NCBI GenBank assembly: GCA_020852515.1
Contig: JADZAS010000013.1
Coordinates: 372,001 to 436,000, forward strand
Reading direction: 5' to 3'
DNA length: 64,000 bases
DNA from: Phycisphaerales bacterium
GTDB taxonomy: Bacteria > Planctomycetota > Phycisphaerae > Phycisphaerales > UBA5793
Below are positions 26,143-35,204 of the stretch, in pieces (positions within the stretch are counted from its first letter, which is position 1; the number at the start of each line of letters is the position of its first letter). Made by a program: the position numbers and the translations under genes. Under the pieces are notes generated by a model. It was not told the DNA's origin. It saw only the letters and a program-made list of their open reading frames with translations, and searched no databases.

Positions 26143-26287
26143 TTGAGTCCTCGCCCGACTCCGACACAGCCGACTTCAAGCCGCGCCACACCGAGGAGAA
26201 TCACTCGATCGGCAACTCGCACCACGCCTTGTGTTTCGCGTGCCGTGCGAAGTGGTCGCTCCCCCAACTGTTCAGCCCGACGGGGCC

Positions 26288-27808
26288 CTATTCGATGAGG
26301 ATGACATTCGACGTCGCGCAGGTCGAAAAGTCGATCGCCTGGAGGTGGATGCGTCCGCAGTACTTTGGATCGACGCGATGCCGGATCGTGGCAAATCCAC
26401 TCTGATCGGCCGATCCGTACGAAACCACTCGAACGGATTCGTCGAGGCACAGAATCGTGCCGCTACATGGTTGATTGGGGGGCACCTGAAAGTTCCCCCG
26501 ACCGAAGGCCACGACAATCGCACCCTGAGCTCCGGGAGTGGCTCCGGTCACTCGGAGGTGTACCGTCTCAGAGCAGGAACCGCGTTGCCATAACGCCAAT
26601 CGATGATCTTGGGTGTCAAACACGTACGCGGAGCCGGAGTTGCGGCCGCTGTTGTCGTCATACAGGGCGCCGACGACGGCAATCGACTGATTGATTCCGA
26701 CTGCGTAGCCGAAGTAATCATACTCGTTGCTATCCGGCGCAAGCAACTTTTCAAGCTGCTGGCCCGAAGACACATCGAAGACGTAAACGGCACCGGAATT
26801 GCTGCCCCGCTCGTCACGCCCGAAGGCGCCAACGACGGCGAGCTCGTTATCGATTGCAACCGTCCAGCCGAACATGTCGTAGGCTGCTCCATCCGTTGCG
26901 CGCAACTTGCCGACTTCCTCCCCACTCAGAGTGTCGAAGAGGTAGGCGACTCCCGAGTCTGCCAAGTTCTCATCATGCAGATGTGCGCCGATGATCGCTC
27001 TGTTACCCGATATTCCAGCAGACACTCCAAACCAGTCCCCTTCTGCATTGTCACTCGGAACAAGTTTGGCCACTTCGACGGGAGCGGCAGGATCGGCCAC
27101 GTCGAACAAGTATGCTGACCCTGAACCGGAACCGTTGACATCGGCAAGATACGCGCCGACAACTACTCTCGTCGTGCTGATCGCGACACTGCGACCAAAG
27201 TAATCTCCTTCCTGCCCATCACTCGACAGCAACTTCGCGGTCTGCTCACCCGAACGCACATCGAAGAGGTAGGCCGCACCAGAGTTCGGCCCATTGCTGC
27301 TGTGGGCGATGGCACCAATGACGAGCAAGTCGCCGCTGACCGCCACCGCACTGCCGAACCGCTCTCCTTCTTCACGATGATTTGGGAGCAACTTGTACAT
27401 CTCTGCGCCGGTCGATGCATCGAAGATGTACACCGCTCCACTGTCGTTATCGCAACCTGGCGCGCCGATCACTGCGACATTCCCATGGATCGCTACCGAC
27501 GAACCAAAAGCGTCACCCGATCGGCCGTCGCTCGCGAGGAGTTTGACTCGCTCCTCACCCGTCAGCGCGTCAAACAGATATGCCGACCCCGCTTGAGGAC
27601 CATTCTCGTCGTCCTCATACGCCCCGACGACCGTGAGTTGTCCGGAAACGCCCACCGCCCGTCCAAACAGATCTCCGGCGGATCCGTCGCCCGGCAGCAG
27701 TCGCAGCAAGAACGGAGGATCACATTGGGCGTGTGCATTGATCGTAGTCAGACTAGATGCAACTATGATCCCGATCCGCAACGCGTCCGTTATGCGCTTT
27801 GCTACCAT
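26288..27808 (-). CDS. Secreted FG-GAP-repeat protein with divergent four-Cys C-terminal domain
   Basis: The product is 506 aa from ATG 27808-27806 (GGAGAG upstream); the longer frame to 27958 is a low-complexity Arg-Val tract from a tandem DNA repeat and was excluded. The signal peptide is about 1-27 (NAHAQ). Seven repeats of about 50-60 residues follow, each with a G-D-x-FG-x-V-A core, VVGAY/VIGA and SAYLFD or AVYIFD, the FG-GAP integrin-type propeller pattern. The C-terminus keeps the four Cys of the shared domain (GSCSE, QPCSGT, KYCGRI, CATSN) but ends VILIE. The gene's G+C looks lower than its neighbours. Confidence 0.83.
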   Translation of the reverse strand: MVAKRITDALRIGIIVASSLTTINAHAQCDPPFLLRLLPGDGSAGDLFGRAVGVSGQLTVVGAYEDDENGPQAGSAYLFDALTGEERVKLLASDGRSGDAFGSSVAIHGNVAVIGAPGCDNDSGAVYIFDASTGAEMYKLLPNHREEGERFGSAVAVSGDLLVIGAIAHSSNGPNSGAAYLFDVRSGEQTAKLLSSDGQEGDYFGRSVAISTTRVVVGAYLADVNGSGSGSAYLFDVADPAAPVEVAKLVPSDNAEGDWFGVSAGISGNRAIIGAHLHDENLADSGVAYLFDTLSGEEVGKLRATDGAAYDMFGWTVAIDNELAVVGAFGRDERGSNSGAVYVFDVSSGQQLEKLLAPDSNEYDYFGYAVGINQSIAVVGALYDDNSGRNSGSAYVFDTQDHRLALWQRGSCSETVHLRVTGATPGAQGAIVVAFGRGNFQVPPNQPCSGTILCLDESVRVVSYGSADQSGFATIRHRVDPKYCGRIHLQAIDFSTCATSNVILIE

Positions 27809-27891
27809 AACTCTCTCCGCTGTCTGCGCCGTTTCTCTGACGGATGTTGTGACCGAACTCAGCAAATGCTGACTCGCTCCAGGCAGACTCT

Positions 27892-27943
27892 GAACCCGTC
27901 GAACACGTCGAACACGTCGAACACGTCGAACACGTCGAACACG
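27892..27943. repeat. Tandem repeat of a 9-bp unit
   Basis: The unit GAACACGTC is repeated about 5.8 times head to tail (first unit GAACCCGTC). It lies 84 bp upstream of the 27808 start codon, in the promoter region of that gene. Confidence 0.9.
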
Positions 27944-28035
27944 AATCCGCCCATACAACCTCCGCTTTTACTGAAGTATTCCCTCATCGTCGCGCATGGA
28001 GCACCGGAGAAGGACCTGCGAACGTTTGCACAGGG

Positions 28036-29094
28036 TTACAGAGACCAGCGCCCCCGCCGCGCCAGCCGCTCGTTCTCCGCGCGGTACGCGCCTGACAGGA
28101 TGCTCTCCCACCACGGCTGGTTGGCGCGGTACCACTGCACCGTCTGCTCCAGGGCGGCCGGCCAGGCCGAGCGCGTGGCGCGCCAGCCCAGCGACTGCTT
28201 CGTCCACGTCGAGTCGATGGCGTAGCGGCGGTCGTGGCCGAGGCGGTCGGTGACGTACTCGATGGCCGACTCATCGCGCCCCGTCAGCCGCAGCAGCATG
28301 TGCGTCAGCTCAACGTTGGGGTGCTCGTTGCTCGCGCCGATGTTGTACACCTGGCCCGGCTGCCCGCGCTGCAGGGCGGCGATGATGGCGCTGCAGTGAT
28401 CATCCACGTGAATCCAGTCGCGGACGTTGAGCCCGTCGCCGTAGAGCGGCACGCGCTGGCCTCGCATGAGGTTGATGGTGAACAGCGGGATGACCTTTTC
28501 GGGAAACTGGCGCGGCCCGAAGTTGTTCGAACAGCGCGTGATCATCGCCGGGAAGCCAAAAGTGTGGCCGTACGCGAGCACAAGCAGATCAGCCGCGGCC
28601 TTGCTCGCCGCATAGGGCGAACTCGGGTTGAGCGGCGTGGTCTCCTTGAACGCCGGTTCGCTCGGATCGAGTGAAAGCGAGCCGTAGACCTCATCCGTGC
28701 TCACCTGCAGGTAGCGCTGCACCTTGAGTTCGCGGGCGGTGTCGAGCAGCACCTGGGTGCCGAGCACGTTGGAGCGGATGAACGGGCTCGAATCGATGAT
28801 CGAGCGATCGACGTGCGACTCGGCGGCGACGTTGATCACCGCATCGCAGCCGTCCATCGCCCGCCGCACCGCCTCGCGGTCGGTGATGTCGCCGTGCACG
28901 AAGTGATGCCGCGGATTGTCGAGCAGATATTCCAGTCCGGCCAGGCTCGCGGCGTAGGTGAGCGCATCGAGATTGACAATCTCGGCCTGGGGCAGTTGTT
29001 CGAGCACGTTGCGCACCAGGGCCGAGCCGATGAAGCCCGCTCCGCCAGTGATGAGCACCCGCTTTGGCTGGTAGGACTGCTGGGGCATGCTCAA
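28036..29094 (-). CDS. rfbB: dTDP-glucose 4,6-dehydratase
   Basis: The product is 352 aa, a normal length for this extended short-chain dehydrogenase that turns dTDP-glucose into dTDP-4-keto-6-deoxyglucose, the precursor of rhamnose and other deoxysugars. The NAD-binding motif GGAGFIGS is near 17-24, the dehydratase triad-like STDEVYG has T133-D134-E135, and YAASK gives Y161/K165. It starts at ATG 29094-29092, overlapping the rfbA stop as ATGA, so the two are coupled. No rfbC or rfbD follows here, so the final sugar is uncertain. Confidence 0.95.
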   Translation of the reverse strand: MSMPQQSYQPKRVLITGGAGFIGSALVRNVLEQLPQAEIVNLDALTYAASLAGLEYLLDNPRHHFVHGDITDREAVRRAMDGCDAVINVAAESHVDRSIIDSSPFIRSNVLGTQVLLDTARELKVQRYLQVSTDEVYGSLSLDPSEPAFKETTPLNPSSPYAASKAAADLLVLAYGHTFGFPAMITRCSNNFGPRQFPEKVIPLFTINLMRGQRVPLYGDGLNVRDWIHVDDHCSAIIAALQRGQPGQVYNIGASNEHPNVELTHMLLRLTGRDESAIEYVTDRLGHDRRYAIDSTWTKQSLGWRATRSAWPAALEQTVQWYRANQPWWESILSGAYRAENERLARRGRWSL

Positions 29095-29888
29095 TCATCC
29101 GCCGCGCTGGAATGCTTGCGGGCCGGGCCCTTGCCGTTGGCGCCGAGCCGGGCGACGAGGCTGGACGCGTGGTGCAGGCTCTCGATCGTGCCTGCGTCAG
29201 ACCACCAGCCCTGCAGCATCGAGAACTCCAGCTGGCCGCGCTTGAGATACGCGTTGTTCACATCGGTGATCTCAAGTTCGTTGCGCGCGGAGGGCTTGAG
29301 TCCCTTGATGATGTCGAACACGCTCGCGTCGTACATGTACAGACCGACGACCGCGTACATGCTCGGCGGGTTCTGGGGCTTCTCGACGATCTCGACGATC
29401 CTGCGGCCGGCCTGGCCATCGACGCCGTCGAAGCGCGGCACGCCGAATCGCTGCGGGTCTTTGACATCCTTGAGCGCGATGCGGGCGCCTTGGTTGCCGT
29501 TCTCAGCCAATTGGCTGCGGTACGCCGCGGCCATCTCGGCGATGTCGTTCTGAAAGATGTTGTCGCCGAGGATCACCGCGATGGGCTGGCCGTCGGCGAA
29601 GTCCTCCGCCAGGCCGAGGGCCTCGGCGATCCCGCCGGCGCCCTTCTGAAAGGCGTAGGAAAGTTTGCGCAAGCCGAACTCCTCGCCGTTGCCCAGCAGT
29701 TCGACGAAGTCGCCGGCCGCGTTGCCGCCGGTGACGAGCAGGATCTCCTTCACCCCGGCCGTCACGAGCGACTCGATGGGAAAGTACACCATCGGCCGGT
29801 CATAGACCGGCAGCAAGTGCTTGTTGGTCACGCGGGTCATGGGTAGCAGCCGCGTGCCGAATCCCCCGGCAAGTATGACGCCCTTCAT
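29091..29888 (-). CDS. rfbA: Glucose-1-phosphate thymidylyltransferase
   Basis: The product is 265 aa. It joins dTTP and glucose-1-phosphate to give dTDP-glucose, the substrate of the coupled rfbB product. The nucleotidyltransferase signature GGFGTRLLPMT begins at about residue 8, with K23 in VTNKHLLPVYD, then LGDNIFQND and VEKPQNPPS. It is slightly shorter than the ~290 aa of typical RmlA, lacking the C-terminal extension. It is transcribed divergently from the NusG-like gene and the EPS cluster, so it probably supplies that cluster. Confidence 0.94.
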   Translation of the reverse strand: MKGVILAGGFGTRLLPMTRVTNKHLLPVYDRPMVYFPIESLVTAGVKEILLVTGGNAAGDFVELLGNGEEFGLRKLSYAFQKGAGGIAEALGLAEDFADGQPIAVILGDNIFQNDIAEMAAAYRSQLAENGNQGARIALKDVKDPQRFGVPRFDGVDGQAGRRIVEIVEKPQNPPSMYAVVGLYMYDASVFDIIKGLKPSARNELEITDVNNAYLKRGQLEFSMLQGWWSDAGTIESLHHASSLVARLGANGKGPARKHSSAADD

Positions 29889-30313
29889 GAGTTGGCCATC
29901 CTAGAGAGAAGGGCCCCGAGGATCAAAGCGGTTATCGGCGGCTTGCGGGGCTGCACTCCCCAAATCGGTCGGCGTTCGGCGGCCACTTCGTTACATTGAA
30001 CTGCCCGCCGGGCACAAAGCGGCCGATGGGTAACCGCACGGCGGGCGTTGCGGTCCCCGTGTCGAAGCCGGCGACGCTGGTGAGAGTGGGCAAGGTGGGC
30101 GGCCGAGACGAGGCACAATTGCGGTGATCTGCCCCGGATAAGGGAGTTGGCCTTGCACGAGAGCCGATCTTCAGGTAAACTACGCACTGCCCTGTGGATC
30201 ACGAGCGAGGAACGTATCGCAGGGGGCTGCACTCTTCTTCAACTGCTGTTCGCGCTGCGACGCGGTGGGTAACTCTTTCAGGTGGCGTGGAAGTGGACCA
30301 GGTGGCGATCGGT
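29889..30313. other. Divergent intergenic region, EPS regulatory region
   Basis: This 425-bp stretch separates rfbA (minus) from the NusG-like gene (plus). The NusG frame can be extended to GTG 30194, so part may be coding. I see no clear sigma-70 promoter and no convincing riboswitch, although it must hold promoters for both directions. Confidence 0.5.
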
Positions 30314-30892
30314 ATGAACGTGGAAAGTGGCGCCCACCCGGCCTGGCCGGCAGGCGGTGGTGCCGCCGTCGCCACCTCGGACCCGGCGAGGCTGCACGAC
30401 AGCGCCATTGAGCGCTGGCACGTGCTCCGCACCCTCAGCCGCCAGGAGAAGGCCATCGACCGGACGCTCCGCAGCGCCGGTTATCGGGTCTTTCTCCCGC
30501 TCGTGCAACACGTTCGCATCTATGGCCATCGCAAGCGCACCGTCGCGGCCCCGCTCTTTCCCGGCTACGTCTTCCTCTGGGGCCCGCTCGACGCGGCGTA
30601 CTTCGCGACCGAGTCCGGCCGTGTGGCGCAGATCATCAAAGTCGCCAACCAGGCCCGGCTCGAGCACGAACTTGCACAGATCCGCCTCGCCATCCAGGGC
30701 GAGGCTCAACTTGATCCCTACCCGTTCCTGCGCGTCGGACGCCACGTGCGCGTCACGCAGGGCGCGTTCAAGGGTGTGGAAGGGCTGATTGACGAACGCC
30801 GCTCGCCCGATCGCTTGATCCTCGTGATCGATGCGCTCGGCCGGGCGACGTGCATGGAGATTGACGCTTCGATTCTCGCTCCGATTGACTGA
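30314..30892 (+). CDS. NusG/RfaH-like specialised transcription antiterminator
   Basis: The product is about 192 aa from ATG 30314 (start uncertain; GTG at 30194 would add 40 residues). The NusG N-terminal domain is at about 25-125 (WHVLRTLSRQEKAIDRTL, PLFPGYVFLWG), followed by a KOW domain (VGRHVRVTQGAFKGVEGLI). Paralogues such as RfaH, UpxY and LoaP bind RNA polymerase and suppress termination in long polysaccharide operons. Its place just before ~33 kb of same-strand EPS genes fits that job. No ops-like sequence was identified. Confidence 0.85.
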   Translation: MNVESGAHPAWPAGGGAAVATSDPARLHDSAIERWHVLRTLSRQEKAIDRTLRSAGYRVFLPLVQHVRIYGHRKRTVAAPLFPGYVFLWGPLDAAYFATESGRVAQIIKVANQARLEHELAQIRLAIQGEAQLDPYPFLRVGRHVRVTQGAFKGVEGLIDERRSPDRLILVIDALGRATCMEIDASILAPID

Positions 30893-31343
30893 TGCCAGCC
30901 GAGGCGCGGCGTGAAAACGCCGATTGAACCCGCCTCAGGACACGAATCCGATCGATCCAGGGATGATCGGAACATGACAACCAGATGCGCCGAATCGGCC
31001 GGCCGGCCCGCCACCTTTTGTGCGCGCGACATGGGCAACGCCCGCGCTGACCTACGGTCAACCCTGCCTGACGACATTGAACGCTCGATTTTATAAGACC
31101 CTTGCTCGCAACGGCGCTCGCGCAGCCGGCGGTTATCAGTCACTGCCGCCCTCCGGCGCAAATGCGAGACGGTGCAGATCGTGCCGGTCAGCGAAACTGC
31201 CCCGATGATGCCGGCGCGAGCGATGAGGAAAGACCGGCGAGCTGGACATGCGGCTTGATCCTCTACTTACCCAATCGGACACTCTTCAAGGCGGTATCGT
31301 GCCGATATGCGGCAGGTCCGCGCGCACTATCGAGGAGTGGGTC
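30893..31343. other. Intergenic leader before the EPS gene array
   Basis: This 451-bp gap holds no supported gene. It contains a nested hairpin at 30901-30936. No clear -35/-10 pair was found, so a promoter for the array is expected here but not located. A ribosome site (GAGGAG) stands just before the 31344 start. Confidence 0.5.
30901..30936 (+). other. Nested hairpin downstream of the NusG-like gene
   Basis: GAGGCG (30901-30906) pairs with CGCCTC (30931-30936), enclosing CGGCGT-GAAA-ACGCCG (30907-30922) with a GNRA tetraloop. There is no T-run, so it is not a standard terminator. It could be a recognition or pause element for the antiterminator encoded just upstream. Confidence 0.5.
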
Positions 31344-34256
31344 ATGATGAATTGCCGAATCGCCGTCAACACGCTGGCCGGATCGTTCAATCGACGCATG
31401 TATGCCGCGGGCGGCCTGCTGGCGGCTGCCCTGCTCGTGCTCCTCGCGCCTGCTTTGCTGGCGATGCAGGCCGCCGGCGATGACCTCAAACTCCGCGCTG
31501 CCAAGGAGCCGGCGATCATCGACCTGCACCTGCGCGAGCAGGACATCCTCTCGCGCAACGCAGCGCCGCTCGAAGCCGCCGGCAACGCGGCCATCGAACG
31601 CATCGCCGCGGCTGGACAGTCCAATCCGGGCCGGCTCGTGGCCATCCGCCTCACCGGCGCCGGCCTCAGCCTCAGCGACGCCCAGTACAGGCAGGCCCTC
31701 ACGACCGGCGGTCCGGAAGAAGCCCAGCGCGTCGCGGCGGCATACGAACAGACGCTCGGCCAGTACCTCGAAGCCTTGCTCGACGCGATTCGCACGACCG
31801 ATGACAAGGTCTCACTCAGCGTGCTCGGCCTGCCGCTCGAATCGCGGCGCAGCCTCGACCCCAAGGCGGCCAACCGCAACTACAAGGGGGTGCTCGATCG
31901 CGTCGATGCGTTCGTCGCCGCCAAGAGCATTGTTCTCTCAGGCGGCACGGTGACCGAACGCATCGCCCTGCGCGACGGCCTGCCCAGCAGCCTGGCCCTG
32001 CGAGACGGCCGGCCGGTGCTCTACCGCGCCAACGGCTCGTGGCGCATCGCGCTCAACTCAGAGGCCCTCGCCGACCAGCCGCTGCGGACCATGGACGCCG
32101 ACCAGGCGCAGGCCGCGGCCCAGGCGGGCGAAACGACCGAGGCGTCCGAGGGCGGCCTGATCGTCGTCGACGACGAAAGCGCAATGGAGGGCGACCCCTT
32201 CGCCGAGCCCATCGAGGATGACGTGTGGGCGGAAGAAGGCGAGGATGACCTGACCCTCCTCGCCTCAGCGACCGAAGGTGGCACGAGCGGCTCGAGCACC
32301 TCATCCGACGCCCACTTCAAGTTCCACACCGGCGACAACACCCCCATCGGCCGGCGCCGCAGCAGCGGCGGCGGAGGCGGCGGTAGCGGCGGCGGCTCGT
32401 TCGTCGTCGGTGGTGGCGGCGGTGGCGGTGGCGGCGGTGGCGGCGGAGGAGGCGGCGGTGGCGGAGCCGGCGGCCTGGAAGGTGAAGGCGGCTCCGAAGG
32501 CGGCTCAGGCGGCGGCGGCAACTCCGGAGGCGGCAACTCCGGAGGCAACAACTCCGGCGGAGGCAACTCCGGCGGCAACCAGGGCAACCAAGGCACCGAA
32601 CCCTGGAACTCCTGGAACCACCTCCACGACTTCACCGGCCTGCCCATGACCGAAGACGGCTGGACTGACCTCCTGGCCATGTACCAGCACCCGCTCTACT
32701 ACAAAGACAGCCGCATCATCTACGTGTCAAGCTCCGACGGCAACGACGCCACGGCAGTCTACTACACCCCGGAGGCCCCCATCGTCGGCCCCGACCCGTT
32801 CAACCCCGTCGGCCCCCTCCAGCCGTTCAAGACCCTGGCTGCAGCGTACAACCAGCTGCGCGATGGTTACCCGGACATGATGCTGCTGAAGCGCGGGGAT
32901 GTGTGGGAGGAACAGATACCAACGTGGCAGATTTCTGGCCGCTCGCCATTGGAACCGATGATCGTTTACACATACGGTCCATTGGACACCGACCGTCCCA
33001 CTGTCGGTGCGTTCCGGACACGCTATGGCCCCACTCATCCGCAGTACGCCTTCAACCATATCGTGCTGGCAGGCTTGCACATCAACGCGCCGAGCGGTAT
33101 TGGGAGGGAGATTGGAGGAAACGGGTGGCTCATCGAAGATCTCTTCCTGCCGGAACATACCAATACTGGCATGTCAATCCAGGGTGTCGGTTCGATCCCG
33201 CTGCAGAATGTGGCCATCCGCCGCTGCGTGGTTGCCGATCGCTACGCGATTCCGGGAAGCGGCCATGTGCAGGGTGTCTTCGTGTCGGCGACTCACGGCC
33301 TGCTTGTCGAAGAGAATATTTTTGACCATAACGGCTGGCACGAGACGATTCCCAGCGGCGCCGCCACCATTCATAATCATAACGCCTACATTCAGCACAC
33401 TTGCTCGGATGTCGTCTTTCGCAAAAACATCTCAGCCCGATCATCCTCTCACGGCGTGCATCAACGGCCGGGTGGGCTGATGGAGGACAACCTCTTCCTG
33501 CAAAACCCCATCGTCCAGATGGGCTACAGTCACAGTGCCAATGCCAATGGGCCATGGAGCGGCATTGTGCGGCACAACGTGATTCTGGACTCACGAGACA
33601 TTGACGACAGTCCGCGAGGGTTCGGATTGTGGCTTGAGACTCTCAAGGGCGCTGAGATCTATGGCAACGTCGTGGCACATCAGCGGACGGGCACTTCCAA
33701 TATTCGGGCAATCGTCTATGGCCACACGAGCCCAGAACTCCACCATGCTGAAGACATTACCATTCGCGACAACGTTGTGTATCGCTGGGAGCGCGGCGGC
33801 TACGGCGCAGGCGAGGGGATTCGGATTTACAAAGATGATGCCCCAATCCTGAACTTCGTCATCACCGGCAACATCATCCGCCAATTCGCCGGCTCCGTGA
33901 TTCATGTGCCCACCGATCCTGGGTCACTCAGCGAAATTGCGGTCAGCAATAACAGGTATTTCGCAGAGAACTCCTCTGTTTTCGCTCCAGGCTCGACATT
34001 CATCGGTTGGGTTGCTGCCACGGGAGACAGCGGATCAGTCTTTTCAGAACCGTCTTTTCCTGATCCCGAGCGTGACATTGAGGCTTACATGTCCTCGATT
34101 GGCCGCCCGGCCGAGAGTTACGAAGCAGCTCTTACTGCATTTCTCGCCGAAGCCGCCAAGCAGCGACGCGGCTTCTGGAGAGCGGAATTCACTTCCCGTG
34201 CGGTCAATGCCTTCATCCGCGAGGGGTTCGGATTGCCTGCCGTGCCCGCGAATTAG
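31344..34256 (+). CDS. Large secreted right-handed beta-helix protein with poly-Gly linker
   Basis: The product is 970 aa from ATG 31344 (GAGGAG upstream). The N-terminus is a signal or anchor segment (about 20-42, LLAAALLVLLAPALL). Residues about 45-230 are helical, then an acidic stretch and a roughly 100-residue Gly/Ser/Asn tract including about 20 Gly in a row. The C-terminal half (about 440-900) is a right-handed parallel beta-helix (pectate-lyase-like, with many IRRCVV, VFRKNI, IRDNVVY and FVITGNII rungs). Such proteins often cut or epimerise polysaccharides. As first gene of the EPS array it may process the exported polymer. Catalytic residues not identified. Confidence 0.82.
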   Translation: MMNCRIAVNTLAGSFNRRMYAAGGLLAAALLVLLAPALLAMQAAGDDLKLRAAKEPAIIDLHLREQDILSRNAAPLEAAGNAAIERIAAAGQSNPGRLVAIRLTGAGLSLSDAQYRQALTTGGPEEAQRVAAAYEQTLGQYLEALLDAIRTTDDKVSLSVLGLPLESRRSLDPKAANRNYKGVLDRVDAFVAAKSIVLSGGTVTERIALRDGLPSSLALRDGRPVLYRANGSWRIALNSEALADQPLRTMDADQAQAAAQAGETTEASEGGLIVVDDESAMEGDPFAEPIEDDVWAEEGEDDLTLLASATEGGTSGSSTSSDAHFKFHTGDNTPIGRRRSSGGGGGGSGGGSFVVGGGGGGGGGGGGGGGGGGGAGGLEGEGGSEGGSGGGGNSGGGNSGGNNSGGGNSGGNQGNQGTEPWNSWNHLHDFTGLPMTEDGWTDLLAMYQHPLYYKDSRIIYVSSSDGNDATAVYYTPEAPIVGPDPFNPVGPLQPFKTLAAAYNQLRDGYPDMMLLKRGDVWEEQIPTWQISGRSPLEPMIVYTYGPLDTDRPTVGAFRTRYGPTHPQYAFNHIVLAGLHINAPSGIGREIGGNGWLIEDLFLPEHTNTGMSIQGVGSIPLQNVAIRRCVVADRYAIPGSGHVQGVFVSATHGLLVEENIFDHNGWHETIPSGAATIHNHNAYIQHTCSDVVFRKNISARSSSHGVHQRPGGLMEDNLFLQNPIVQMGYSHSANANGPWSGIVRHNVILDSRDIDDSPRGFGLWLETLKGAEIYGNVVAHQRTGTSNIRAIVYGHTSPELHHAEDITIRDNVVYRWERGGYGAGEGIRIYKDDAPILNFVITGNIIRQFAGSVIHVPTDPGSLSEIAVSNNRYFAENSSVFAPGSTFIGWVAATGDSGSVFSEPSFPDPERDIEAYMSSIGRPAESYEAALTAFLAEAAKQRRGFWRAEFTSRAVNAFIREGFGLPAVPAN

Positions 34257-34304
34257 CGCAGTGGGCGCTCACAGGCGGCATTGCCATAACTCAACGATTG
34301 CGGG

Positions 34305-35165
34305 GTGAGATCAGCGTACGAGTTGGTCGAGGCGCATCGACTGCGAGTATCACCATTGCCTCAGTCGCCTGCTGTTATTGAGTTCGTCGGTATACCCGGA
34401 AGTGGAAAAACCACAATCGCTCGCGCCCTCTTGAGTGCACTTGATGAGGCCGGCGTCTCGGTCCGATACGAAACTAACATCTTCAATTGGACCACTTCTA
34501 CGTCAGATTATCAACTGCGCCGCAGGTGGCGTCGTCTGCTTGTCGACAATGCCTTCATCGCCGCGGTCCGAAATCCCGCTCTTTACTTCTCGATGCTTCG
34601 CTTCGCCTTGAGCATCCGCCCTTTCACCTTCAAGAACGTTCAGTACGGATGGCTGATCCTGGGCTGGGTGCGCCGCACTTCCACCAGTATCAGCTCTACA
34701 GGTACTGTGAATACAGTCAACGTGCAGGATGAAGGCGCCTTGCATCTTCTCACTAGACTTGCCATGTACGGCGATCGATACTCCGAATCTGCGCTGCGAA
34801 GTATCGCCTCGCAGTTGGCGGTCGCGCTGCCTCGGATTATGGTTGTCGTATCTCCGATCTGCATTGAGACGGCAGTCACGCGGTACGTGCTTCGCAAGGG
34901 CCTTTCATTGGCCGACTCGCTTAGGATTTGCCGAAACGGTGCTCTCACTTTTGAGGAGGCGGTTGCTTTGCGCCGTCGTCACCAGGAGGCAGTGAAGGCG
35001 ATTGCGATGCGTTTGCACGAGTCGATGCCCGGCCGGCTGATTCAGTGCCTCAATGATGATACGCCGATCCAAGACCATGCAGCCGCCATCTTGGACGCCC
35101 TTCCTCGGGGCTGGTGCCGTGGCGCCGATAGCACGGAGGTCGCCCATGCAGCTTCACCCAGTTAG
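34305..35165 (+). CDS. P-loop kinase-like NTPase
   Basis: The product is 286 aa with a GTG start at 34305 and no strong ribosome site. The Walker A motif GIPGSGKTT is at residues 29-37, preceded by a beta strand (AVIEFV). The rest is Arg-rich and helical. It resembles sugar or nucleotide kinases and sulfate-activation-type P-loop kinases seen in polysaccharide loci, but the substrate is unknown. It lies 48 bp after the beta-helix gene and 39 bp before a methyltransferase, in a stretch with somewhat lower G+C. Confidence 0.7.
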   Translation: MRSAYELVEAHRLRVSPLPQSPAVIEFVGIPGSGKTTIARALLSALDEAGVSVRYETNIFNWTTSTSDYQLRRRWRRLLVDNAFIAAVRNPALYFSMLRFALSIRPFTFKNVQYGWLILGWVRRTSTSISSTGTVNTVNVQDEGALHLLTRLAMYGDRYSESALRSIASQLAVALPRIMVVVSPICIETAVTRYVLRKGLSLADSLRICRNGALTFEEAVALRRRHQEAVKAIAMRLHESMPGRLIQCLNDDTPIQDHAAAILDALPRGWCRGADSTEVAHAASPS

Positions 35166-35204
35166 GCGGCAGCCGATTCACCTCATCAAGAGGGACGTTC
35201 CGTT

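Noticed and set aside
27892-27943. Possible CRISPR array
   Set aside because: Units are 9 bp with no spacers; it is a simple tandem repeat.
29980-30070. Short resemblance to the 3' part of a c-di-GMP (GEMM) riboswitch on the minus strand before rfbA
   Set aside because: Only a dozen bases match and the conserved 5' half of the fold is absent.
29885-30232. 115-codon minus-strand frame ending at the rfbA start
   Set aside because: No family resemblance, no ribosome site and it lies in the regulatory gap.
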